Source: Kiritimatiellia bacterium
GTDB taxonomy: Bacteria > Verrucomicrobiota > Kiritimatiellia > RFP12 > UBA1067
Assembly: GCA_017965685.1 (NCBI GenBank)
Contig: JAGCPM010000017.1
Coordinates: 1-5,812, forward strand
Direction of reading: 5' to 3'
Length of the DNA: 5,812 nucleotides
Made by a program: the position numbers and the translations under genes. Positions 1 to 5,812 of this stretch are shown in pieces (the stretch's first letter is position 1; each line of letters begins with the position of its first letter). Under the pieces are notes generated by a model, which was not told where the DNA came from, did not search any database, and was given only the letters and a program-made list of their open reading frames with translations.

Positions 1-105
1 AAAGATGATAGTCTATACTCCTGGAAAGGCGCAGCGGACGACATCAACGCTTCTCATTCCTCCGCGATCCAATTGCGCGAAGGTGGTTTCGGCGTTGGAC
101 CATGA
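1..105 (+). pseudogene. Out-of-frame upstream piece of the debranching enzyme (probable frameshift near 103)
   Basis: Reading from base 1 gives 34 codons ending in TGA at 103-105. The peptide (it includes WKGAADDINASHSSAIQL and REGGFGVGP) has the balanced composition of a real globular protein. The overlapping frame used by the downstream gene gives an Arg/Thr/Ser/Pro-rich stretch over the same bases. Dropping one base at about 103 would join ...GVGP directly to DRIRRNPDMRTILSNGAG of the downstream frame as one continuous sequence. I infer that this is the preceding part of the same debranching protein, cut off by a frameshift or a base-calling error. The alternative is that it is the tail of a separate upstream gene overlapping the start of the debranching gene. 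Third-position GC does not discriminate between the frames (about half versus slightly more). Confidence 0.5.
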
Positions 106-1984
106 CCGCATACGCCGCAATCCGGACATGCGCACGATACTTTCCAACGGCGCCGGAGCATCTTCCCAGGTGCGCGTTGCGTGGGGCACCATCGCCAGCC
201 AGTACGACTCATTGCTTGCGGCGAATCCGGACGCGAACTGCCCTTCGGACAGGCTGAACCTGTGGGCGCGGACGAGGGTGTGGCTCCAGCGCGAAGGCTA
301 CGCGCGAGAGGTGGACATGAAGTGCATGACGCGCTTCGAGGCCGATCCCGCAGGCAAGGCGGCGAGGTGGACCTTCAACGTTCCTTGCGGCATGGGGCGC
401 TCTGCCGCTTTTACGTTCGAACTCTCTCTCTCGGAGGGCTTCAATGCAGCGAGGCTCGCCATTTGCCGCATAGACGGCGGCGAGGATGACGTGCGGGACC
501 AGGTGCGACTCGTGCTGCGGCCTGATATAGAGTGGCGCAGCTTCCACGCCAACACGAAAGCGTTCACAGGCCTTGAGACACTGTTCCCGGCGCACACGAA
601 ACCCGTTGATAGCGGATTCGAGTTCGCTCCGTACGACAAGGGTTTCTTCTCAATGAGAATCGATGGCGGCGAATACCACCACGAGCCGCAATGGTCATAC
701 AACGTTCCGCACACCGAAGAGGCGGACCGCGGGCAGGAAGGCGCCGGAGATCTTTACAGCCCTGGCTGGATTTCGGCCGACCTCAAGGAAGGCGAATGCG
801 TAGTCCTGACTGGCGAAGCCGTTGGCGTGGGCGCGATTAGGAAGAAGGGCGAGAAGCTGCGGTTCCCCGCGTTCAAAGGGCGCGGCGAACTGCTCGGCAT
901 TGCGGACGCAATGAGGGCGGCCATGGATCTTTACATCGTCAAGCGGGACGATTTGAAGACCGTCATCGCCGGCTATCCGTGGTTCCTCGACTGGGGGCGC
1001 GACACCTTCATATTCATGCAGGGCATGCTTGCCGCCGGAATGGTCGAGGATTCGCTCTGCATTCTCAAGGCGTTCGCGGCGTTCGAGGAGAAAGGCACTC
1101 TGCCCAACATCATCTACGGCAAGACGGCCGGCAATCGCGACACGGCGGATGCGCAGCTTTGGTTCATTCAGTCCGTGAAAGAGCTTGTACGGCTGGTGGG
1201 CAGGGATGAGCGCTACGCCGAGGATCTCGATTCGCTGCGCGGCACTTGCGCCGCAATAGTGGACAGCTATATATCAGGAACACCGAATGGAATACGCGTC
1301 GATCCGGAATCGGCGCTCGTCTGGTGCCCGTCGCACTTCACATGGATGGACACGAACTATCCGGCCTGCACTCCGCGCAACGGGTATCCCGTGGAGATAC
1401 AGGCGCTATGGGTCTCCGCCCTCGAGTTCCTCGGCCGGAACCTGATGTCCATGACGGCGAAAGCGTCCATCGAGACGTATTTCAAGATCGAGACCGGCGG
1501 CTATTGTGACTGTCTGGACGCGCCGAACGGCGAAGCGGCGGCGAAGGCCAGGCCGGATCAGGCGGTGAGGCCCAACCAGCTCCTTCTCGTGACGCTCGGC
1601 GTGGTGGAGGACAAGTCAATACTCGAAGCGACGGAAGAGCTTCTCGTGCCGGGCGCTATCCGGACTCTCAATGCCTCGCACAGCCTCTACCGCGGCGAAT
1701 ACAGCGGCGACGAGGATACGAGCCGCAAGCCCGCCTACCACAACGGCACTGCATGGGTCTGGCCTTTCGCGTTGTACGCCGAGGCGCTCGTCAAGACGGG
1801 CATGGCCTCGAAGGAGACGGCCCTGCAGCTTCTGGCTGGAGTGGTGGAGGACCTCAATAGCGGCACTATAGGTCACCTTCCCGAGATACTCGACGGCGAT
1901 GCTCCGCACGCGCAGAAGGGGTGCAGTGCGCAGGCGTGGAGCGTTTCGGAGATATTGAGGGTCTGGCTGAAACTCAATGGGTAG
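5..1984 (+). CDS. Glycogen debranching enzyme, amylo-alpha-1,6-glucosidase domain (GH133/GDE_C type); 5'-partial, probably frameshifted
   Basis: The product should hydrolyse the alpha-1,6-linked glucose left at glycogen branch points, acting in the cytoplasm in glycogen breakdown. Numbering from the ATG at 5, residues about 43-275 form a beta-rich N-terminal domain with family-like stretches such as RPDIEWRSFHANTKAF (172-187) and WSYNVPH...RGQ...GDLYSPGW (230-255). Residues about 300-659 look like the (alpha/alpha)6 glucosidase domain: AGYPWFLDWGRDTF (322-335, with the conserved Asp333), TADAQLWF (380-387), TWMDTN (446-451), PRNGYPVEIQALW (457-469), YHNGTAWVWP (578-587) and LPEILDGDAPHAQKGC (625-640). 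The order and spacing fit the GDE_C family and the C-terminus looks complete. The start is doubtful. The first 40 or so residues look unlike the rest, no ribosome binding site can be seen for the ATG at 5 or the one at 128, and a better protein segment lies in another frame at 1-102. The true gene probably begins outside the window. The stop overlaps the next gene's start. Family confidence is high; the N-terminal boundary is uncertain. Confidence 0.88.
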   Translation: MIVYTPGKAQRTTSTLLIPPRSNCAKVVSALDHDRIRRNPDMRTILSNGAGASSQVRVAWGTIASQYDSLLAANPDANCPSDRLNLWARTRVWLQREGYAREVDMKCMTRFEADPAGKAARWTFNVPCGMGRSAAFTFELSLSEGFNAARLAICRIDGGEDDVRDQVRLVLRPDIEWRSFHANTKAFTGLETLFPAHTKPVDSGFEFAPYDKGFFSMRIDGGEYHHEPQWSYNVPHTEEADRGQEGAGDLYSPGWISADLKEGECVVLTGEAVGVGAIRKKGEKLRFPAFKGRGELLGIADAMRAAMDLYIVKRDDLKTVIAGYPWFLDWGRDTFIFMQGMLAAGMVEDSLCILKAFAAFEEKGTLPNIIYGKTAGNRDTADAQLWFIQSVKELVRLVGRDERYAEDLDSLRGTCAAIVDSYISGTPNGIRVDPESALVWCPSHFTWMDTNYPACTPRNGYPVEIQALWVSALEFLGRNLMSMTAKASIETYFKIETGGYCDCLDAPNGEAAAKARPDQAVRPNQLLLVTLGVVEDKSILEATEELLVPGAIRTLNASHSLYRGEYSGDEDTSRKPAYHNGTAWVWPFALYAEALVKTGMASKETALQLLAGVVEDLNSGTIGHLPEILDGDAPHAQKGCSAQAWSVSEILRVWLKLNG

Positions 1985-4163
1985 GACGGCGGAGAAGGCG
2001 AAGGGCTACGGATTCGGCACGTTCCAGGGCGTGTTCACGCCGAGCATACTCACGATCGTCGGCGTCGTCATGTACCTTCGCTTCGGCTGGGTGCTCGGCA
2101 ACGTGGGGCTCGGCGGGACTCTGCTCATCGTCACGATCGGAAGCACGATAACGTTCCTCACCGCTCTTTCTATTTCCGCGCTCGCTTCGAACATGCGGAT
2201 GAAGGGCGGCGGAGCGTACTACATGCTTTCGCGTTCTCTCGGTGTGGAGGCCGGCGCGGCGCTGGGCATACCGCTCGCGCTCTCGCAGGCGATATGCGTG
2301 TCATTCTACGTCTCGGGTTTCGCGGAATCGCTCGTTGACTCGGGCGTCGCGTTCGCTTCGGGTCTTGACGTGCGGATGGTCGGGCTCGTAACTCTTGCTG
2401 CGATAGCCGTGGTTTCGACTCTTTCCGCGAATCTCGCGCTGAAGGTCCAGTATCTTATCATGGCCGCGATCGCGGCGTCGCTTGTGTCATTCTTTCTGGG
2501 CTCGCCGCCGTCTCTTCCCGAGCAAGCTCCGGCTGCGCCGGCGACTTTGGGATTCTGGCCGGTGTTCGCCATCTTCTTCCCTGCGGTGACGGGCATCCTC
2601 TCGGGGCTGGGAATGTCTGGCGACCTGAAGGATCCGGGCAAGTCCATCGCGCGCGGAACGATAGCGGCGGTTCTCACTGGCTACGCGATATACATGGCCG
2701 TTCCGGTCGCGCTGCACCTTTTCGTTTCCGACCGGGCGACGCTGCTCACGGATAACATGATACTTCAGAAGTGCGCGCGCTGCCAGGGGGCGGTGCTCGC
2801 TGGAATCTGGGCGGCGACACTTTCGAGCGCGATAGGGAGCTTCCTCGCCGCGCCGCGCGTTATGCAGGCGCTTTCTCGCGACAGGGTTGCGCCGGCCTTG
2901 TTCGGCAGGGGCTTCGGCAAGGGCGACGATCCATATTTCGCTTCGCTCTTGTGTTTCGCGCTCGCGGCGGCGGGAATATGGTTCGGCGGGATAGATTCGC
3001 TGGCGCCAGTTCTTACACTCGTCAATCTCTCGGTGTACGGGTTCCTCAATTTCTGCGCGGCCATGGAAGGGCTCATGTCCAGCCCGTCGTGGCGGCCGGC
3101 GTTCAAGGTGCGCTCCGGGCTTCCGCTTCTCGGCTTCGTGCTTTGCCTCGCAGCGATGCTCATGATATCCACGGCGTGGACTCTGGTCGCGCTCGCGCTG
3201 GAACTGGTCGTGTTCTGGACGGCGAAGCGGCGCGACCTCAAGGCGTCGTGGGGCGATATGCGCGGCGGCATATACGCGCAGGTCGCAGCCTTCGCGCTCA
3301 GAAAGCTCGTCAGGAAGAAGGTTGTGGAGCGCAACTGGCGGCCAAACCTGCTCGTCCTTTCGCGCCTTCCAGTCCAGAATCGCCGCATGTTCGACTTCGC
3401 GCGTGGAGTGACGCTTTCCGGCGGCAGCCTGGTGACGATCGCGTCGGTCCTTCCGCCCGGCATATCTGGCACTCCGCGCGAGACGGAGATCATGGATTCG
3501 ATTCTCCGCGCGGCCTCGAAGAGCGGACTCAAGGCATATGTAAAGCTCACTGGCGCGGCGGAAACCTTCGATGGGGTCTCCGAGCTGATACGCACATACG
3601 GATTCGGCCCGGTATCGCCCAACACGGTCGTGTTCGGAGTCCCGACGTCCGAACATTGCTTTGACGTGGCTGCGGCTGTGCGGCTGGCGGTATCGATGAA
3701 GAAGAATGTCGTGATAGTCGGCGAGCACGATGAATCAAAGCCCGCCATACAGGGCAAGTACGTGGACGTATGGTGGCGCGGCGGCGGAACCAACGCCGGA
3801 CTCCTCCTCGCGCTTGCGTGGCTGCTCGACCGCAAATCGAACCCGATGCGCGTCAACATGATAGTCTCGAACCGCACACGCGAGGATGCCGAGGCGGAAC
3901 TTGACGGATTTCTGAAGGAGTCGCGCATAAATGCCGTGACGCGCGTCTTCGAGGCGGAGGGGAGGAGCTTCGACGAGATAATAGCGGCGAATTCCACAGA
4001 TGCGGCGCTCACCCTGGCGGGACTGAGGCGTCCAGAGGAAGGGGAAACGCCCGGCGAATATGCGGCCTACTTCTCGGCCGTGTGCGACAACATGCCGTCC
4101 ATTCCATCTCCAATACTGGTCCTTTCCGCCGAAGAAGTCGATTTCCGCCGCATCTTCATGTGA
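1977..4163 (+). CDS. SLC12-family (cation-chloride cotransporter-like) membrane transporter, APC superfamily
   Basis: This 728-residue inner-membrane protein resembles Na-K-Cl/K-Cl cotransporters rather than plain amino acid permeases. About 12 hydrophobic segments can be placed at residues 18-40, 46-70, 95-118, 134-150, 155-175, 193-212, 228-250, 270-292, 320-337, 341-362, 381-397 and 399-415. Family-like stretches are GTFQGVFTPSILTIVGVVMY in helix 1, FFPAVTGILSGLGMSGDLKD (200-219) in helix 6, LSSAIGSFLAAPRVMQALSRD (282-302) around helix 8, and SPSWRPAFK (369-377). Residues 454-728 form the soluble SLC12-type C-terminal domain, with NWRPNLLVLSRLP (453-465), then KYVDVWWRGGGTNAGLLLAL (594-613) near the end. 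Ser283-Ser284 matches the serine pair tied to sodium binding in NKCC-type members, so coupling to Na+ is possible. Ion specificity is an inference. The ATG overlaps the debranching gene's stop by 8 bases; the only Shine-Dalgarno-like run (GAGGG, 1957-1961) is 15 bases away, so translation is probably coupled. Family confidence is high; substrate is unknown. Confidence 0.9.
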   Translation: MGRTAEKAKGYGFGTFQGVFTPSILTIVGVVMYLRFGWVLGNVGLGGTLLIVTIGSTITFLTALSISALASNMRMKGGGAYYMLSRSLGVEAGAALGIPLALSQAICVSFYVSGFAESLVDSGVAFASGLDVRMVGLVTLAAIAVVSTLSANLALKVQYLIMAAIAASLVSFFLGSPPSLPEQAPAAPATLGFWPVFAIFFPAVTGILSGLGMSGDLKDPGKSIARGTIAAVLTGYAIYMAVPVALHLFVSDRATLLTDNMILQKCARCQGAVLAGIWAATLSSAIGSFLAAPRVMQALSRDRVAPALFGRGFGKGDDPYFASLLCFALAAAGIWFGGIDSLAPVLTLVNLSVYGFLNFCAAMEGLMSSPSWRPAFKVRSGLPLLGFVLCLAAMLMISTAWTLVALALELVVFWTAKRRDLKASWGDMRGGIYAQVAAFALRKLVRKKVVERNWRPNLLVLSRLPVQNRRMFDFARGVTLSGGSLVTIASVLPPGISGTPRETEIMDSILRAASKSGLKAYVKLTGAAETFDGVSELIRTYGFGPVSPNTVVFGVPTSEHCFDVAAAVRLAVSMKKNVVIVGEHDESKPAIQGKYVDVWWRGGGTNAGLLLALAWLLDRKSNPMRVNMIVSNRTREDAEAELDGFLKESRINAVTRVFEAEGRSFDEIIAANSTDAALTLAGLRRPEEGETPGEYAAYFSAVCDNMPSIPSPILVLSAEEVDFRRIFM

Positions 4164-4188
4164 CGTGAACAGGGATTTTTGATATAAT
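4160..4188 (+). promoter_or_regulatory. Sigma70-type promoter of the chaperone gene
   Basis: A -35 box GTGACG (4160-4165, 4 of 6 matches to TTGACA) and a perfect -10 box TATAAT (4183-4188) are separated by 17 bases. The -35 box overlaps the TGA stop of the transporter gene (4161-4163). Transcription would start near 4195, giving a leader of about 24 bases before the chaperone ATG. The short AT-rich patch stands out in GC-rich surroundings. It suggests that the chaperone is transcribed independently of the metabolic genes, although no terminator is visible between them, so read-through is possible. Confidence 0.7.
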
Positions 4189-4194
4189 ACACAC

Positions 4195-4206
4195 TTGTCA
4201 TGACAA
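4195..4206 (+). promoter_or_regulatory. Perfect 12-bp palindrome at the predicted transcription start (possible operator)
   Basis: TTGTCATGACAA is its own reverse complement with no central spacer, so it cannot form a stable RNA hairpin but could bind a dimeric regulator as DNA. It starts 7 bases after the -10 box, which is the predicted +1, a usual place for a repressor operator. The symmetry does not extend into the flanks. The TTGT...ACAA arms resemble GntR- or MarR-like operators only loosely, and no regulator is encoded in the window. Confidence 0.4.
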
Positions 4207-4208
4207 AC

Positions 4209-4214
4209 GGGAGG
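4209..4214 (+). promoter_or_regulatory. Ribosome binding site of the chaperone gene
   Basis: GGGAGG lies 4 bases before the ATG at 4219, a strong though closely spaced Shine-Dalgarno match. It supports this ATG over the out-of-frame ATG at 4200, which has no such site. Confidence 0.75.
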
Positions 4215-4218
4215 TTGA

Positions 4219-4713
4219 ATGAAGACGATTGAAGACTACAGAACGTTTCTGGCGGAAGTCAGGAAGTCGACGGGAATCGATGCGCTTTTGCCGGACGAGA
4301 CCGGTCTGGCGAGCGTGAATGTCGACGATACGTACAACCTGAATCTTCAGTTTGTCGAGGCGACAGGAAAGGTTTTATGCTTCGTGGAGGTCGCGCAACT
4401 GCCGCGCGACGCGTCGAAGGCGGTCTATCGCGACCTTCTTGTGGGAGGGCTATTCGGCAAGGATACCGCAGGCGGCTATTTTGCCGTCGAGCCGGAGTCG
4501 GAGACGGTCGTCTACAATTACTTCTTCGACCTCGAGGTGGCTGCCAAGGACGTGGAGGACTTCGTCCACACCATCGAAAAGATACTCCAGCTCTGCGACA
4601 TCTGGGCGGAGAGGATCCGCCGCGATCTCTCCGGCGAAGACTCCGAAGAAGGCGTCGCCCGGGAGATCGCCCCGCACAGTCTGCATTTTAACGGGTCGAT
4701 CATACGTGCCTGA
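4219..4713 (+). CDS. CesT/Tir-type type III secretion chaperone (class I-like)
   Basis: This 164-residue acidic cytoplasmic protein fits the CesT family: small dimeric chaperones that bind the N-terminal part of a T3S substrate, keep it secretion-competent and deliver it to the export apparatus. The fold order can be read: an N-terminal helix (5-18, EDYRTFLAEVRKSTG); the strand LASVNVDDTYNLNLQF (30-45), matching the family's 'L.IDD.Y.L.L' pattern; a strand with KVLCFVEVAQLP (51-62); the helix-turn YRDLLVGGLFGKDTAGGYFA (70-89), corresponding to the family's 'LL.ANLFG..TGGA.LA'; EPESETVVYNYFFDLE (91-106); and a long C-terminal helix (110-137). Length and acidity are typical, with a slightly long tail (138-164). 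The gene has its own promoter and ribosome binding site. It lies 97 bases before an unrecognised open gene, the usual arrangement for a chaperone and its client. The match is from recalled family pattern, not a search. The specific client is unproven, and a CesT-like chaperone with a non-secretion role cannot be excluded. Confidence 0.82.
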   Translation: MKTIEDYRTFLAEVRKSTGIDALLPDETGLASVNVDDTYNLNLQFVEATGKVLCFVEVAQLPRDASKAVYRDLLVGGLFGKDTAGGYFAVEPESETVVYNYFFDLEVAAKDVEDFVHTIEKILQLCDIWAERIRRDLSGEDSEEGVAREIAPHSLHFNGSIIRA

Positions 4714-4761
4714 GATGCACAATGGTCGCCGCGTCGGTGTAACCTTTTCGGAGTTCGCGTG

Positions 4762-4790
4762 TAGACAGGATGTTTAAACCTTTAAAGTAT
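4762..4790 (+). promoter_or_regulatory. Weak promoter candidate before the putative effector gene
   Basis: TAGACA (4762-4767, 5 of 6 to TTGACA) lies 17 bases before AAGTAT (4785-4790, 3 of 6 to TATAAT). The spacer and -10 region contain two abutting 8-bp palindromes, GTTTAAAC (4772-4779) and CTTTAAAG (4780-4787). The 97-base gap between the genes shows no terminator hairpin, so transcription from the chaperone promoter probably also reaches the next gene. This site may add to that transcription or may not be a promoter at all. Confidence 0.3.
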
Positions 4791-4795
4791 CTTAG

Positions 4796-4803
4796 AAAAG
4801 GAG
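4796..4803 (+). promoter_or_regulatory. Strong ribosome binding site of the putative effector gene
   Basis: AAAAGGAG ends 7 bases before the ATG at 4811, near-ideal spacing. It fixes the start of the open reading frame that runs to the window's end, and it is the best Shine-Dalgarno match in the window. Confidence 0.8.
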
Positions 4804-4810
4804 TATAGCT

Positions 4811-5812
4811 ATGCCATTGAATGTTGATGCATTCCGCAGTCTGGTCGGGCAGACGCATTTCGGCAACCGCGACATCTTCGTCAGCGGAGAGGGCAAGAAC
4901 GCGACCGCGCGCCTCGGCAACTACTTCTTCTCCCAGGGGAAGGCCGCCAACAACGCGACGATGCAGGCCTTCAAGGCGGCGCTCGAGAAGGAGTACGGCT
5001 CGCTCGGAACCCACGCCTTCGACACGGTTCTCGGCGCGCGCAGCCAGCTCAATAAGTCGTTGCGCGCCTGCGACATCCAGCAGACGCTCTCCAGCCTCGT
5101 GCCCATCCGCGAGAACCGCTTCATAGGCGAGGTGAGCCGCCAGATCGCCACATCCCCGAAGATGCTTGAACTGTCCGACGTCGAGAGGATGGCGGTGCTC
5201 CAGAAACTGAAGGTCGAGCCATTCAAGGACGTTGACCTTGCGGCGTGCCGTACGCCCGAGGACCTGTCGGCCGCCGCCTCGCACCGCATCGACGCGGCGA
5301 TCGACAAGCTCCGTAAGGAGAGTGACGCAGGCCTTCACGAGAACACGCTTGGTGTGCGCAAGTCCGTTGAGACGGCCGCTGGCGCAAATGAGCCGACCGG
5401 ACTCAGAAACCTCAACACGATTCTCAAGTCGGGCTCGACCTCGGTGGAGGACCAGATCAAGAAGGGCCTGATCGGCGCGGGAATGAGCGTCAACCGGTCC
5501 GACACGAACACCATCCTCTTCGAGAAGCTCAAGACGAACGGCGTGGAGCCGGGCTTCATCTACCGCAACGACTGGTCGCCGGACGATACGCGCGGCATGA
5601 TGGCGGACATCAACTCGGACGAGAGTCGCCATGCGTTGGACGTGCTCAAGCAGAACGACCCCGCCTTCGCGAAGAAATGCGAGGGGAAGACGCTGCGCGA
5701 GCAGATCATGCTCGCCGGTCGCGCCCACCCCGCCGGCATGGCCGCCGTCGCGGAGTTCGTCATCGAGAACGCCGCCCAGCTCGTGAAGAGCGGCGAGTAC
5801 AAGATCTCCCAG
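4811..5812 (+). CDS. Unrecognised protein downstream of the T3S chaperone, candidate secreted client; 3'-partial
   Basis: The frame is open from the ATG at 4811 to the right edge without a stop: exactly 334 codons, C-terminus missing. I do not recognise the family. There is no signal peptide and no membrane segment. The protein looks soluble and mostly alpha-helical, with amphipathic runs at about 49-62 (TMQAFKAALEKEYG), 118-133, 149-171 and 306-327 (HPAGMAAVAEFVIENAAQLV). Residues about 172-230 look more polar and flexible (SDAGLHENTL, AAGANEPTGL). A distinct block follows at 236-270, including GVEPGFIYRNDWSPDDTRGM. Three cysteines are visible (87, 146, 290). A strong ribosome binding site supports the start. 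Position just after a CesT-like chaperone, plus absence of a Sec signal, suggests a T3S effector or translocator; this is inference from context only. Its isoleucine codons are almost all ATC (14 of 16), unlike the transporter gene, where ATA dominates. High expression or a different origin could explain that. Confidence 0.72.
   Translation, partial: MPLNVDAFRSLVGQTHFGNRDIFVSGEGKNATARLGNYFFSQGKAANNATMQAFKAALEKEYGSLGTHAFDTVLGARSQLNKSLRACDIQQTLSSLVPIRENRFIGEVSRQIATSPKMLELSDVERMAVLQKLKVEPFKDVDLAACRTPEDLSAAASHRIDAAIDKLRKESDAGLHENTLGVRKSVETAAGANEPTGLRNLNTILKSGSTSVEDQIKKGLIGAGMSVNRSDTNTILFEKLKTNGVEPGFIYRNDWSPDDTRGMMADINSDESRHALDVLKQNDPAFAKKCEGKTLREQIMLAGRAHPAGMAAVAEFVIENAAQLVKSGEYKISQ

Noticed and set aside
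181..595. Several 100-140 codon frames on both strands inside the debranching gene
   Set aside because: They are shadows of the main coding frame, with Arg-rich low-quality translations and no start signals.
2487..4012. Long open frames on the minus strand opposite the transporter gene (2487-3728 and 2765-4012, over 400 codons each)
   Set aside because: Their Arg/Ser/Pro/His-rich translations have no recognisable domain and lie opposite a clear membrane protein. Long antisense frames are a normal by-product of GC-rich codon bias.
4200..4232. Ten-codon frame starting at the ATG inside the 12-bp palindrome and overlapping the chaperone start
   Set aside because: There is no Shine-Dalgarno site before it and it would start about 5 bases into the transcript. 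A regulatory leader peptide cannot be supported.
4352..4777. Plus-strand frame overlapping the chaperone gene and running into the intergenic gap
   Set aside because: The product is Ser/Arg-rich and out of frame with the chaperone, whose CesT pattern is clear. The tail after the chaperone stop (4715-4777, 20 codons) has no ribosome binding site.
4714..4810. Possible terminator between the chaperone and the next gene
   Set aside because: No GC-rich hairpin followed by a T-run can be found; the short palindromes there have AT cores and no loop.
4700..5728. A 342-codon minus-strand frame opposite the putative client gene
   Set aside because: The plus-strand frame has a near-ideal ribosome binding site and more natural composition. 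The minus-strand product is Arg/Leu/Val-rich with no recognisable motif, and its reading reflects the strong third-position bias of the plus-strand gene.

Overview
The window holds four protein-coding genes, all on the + strand and tightly packed. The DNA is GC-rich. There are no RNA genes, insertion sequences or CRISPR arrays, and no stretch over 100 bases lacks a gene. The organism looks Gram-negative: a gene resembling a CesT-type type III secretion (T3S) chaperone implies a T3S apparatus elsewhere in the genome. A glycogen debranching enzyme beside an SLC12-like transporter, with a T3S chaperone next door, would suit a host-associated or environmental bacterium of the Planctomycetes-Verrucomicrobia-Chlamydiae type. 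That placement is a low-confidence inference.

Region 1 (1-4163) is a two-gene metabolic and transport unit. The first gene encodes the glucosidase part of a glycogen debranching enzyme (amylo-alpha-1,6-glucosidase, GH133/GDE type). It is cut by the left edge. A coherent peptide in another frame at 1-102, ending in TGA at 103-105, suggests that the coding sequence really continues upstream and suffers a one-base frameshift near position 103, either real or a sequencing error. Its stop codon overlaps by 8 bases the start of a 728-residue SLC12-family (cation-chloride cotransporter-like) protein, which has about 12 membrane helices and the family's cytoplasmic C-terminal domain.

Region 2 (4164-5812) is a candidate secretion module. 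A strong promoter (GTGACG-17 bp-TATAAT) has its -35 box overlapping the transporter's stop codon. A perfect 12-bp palindrome lies at the predicted transcription start and could be an operator. The promoter drives a 164-residue CesT-like T3S chaperone. After a 97-base gap with a second, weaker promoter candidate and a good ribosome binding site comes a gene that stays open to the right edge (334 codons visible). Its product is soluble-looking, mostly helical and not recognised. By position it is the best candidate for the chaperone's client, a secreted effector or translocator. Its isoleucine codon use differs sharply from the two upstream genes.

The main points of interest are the chaperone-client pair with an unrecognised client, the promoter-palindrome arrangement, and the frameshift in the debranching enzyme.
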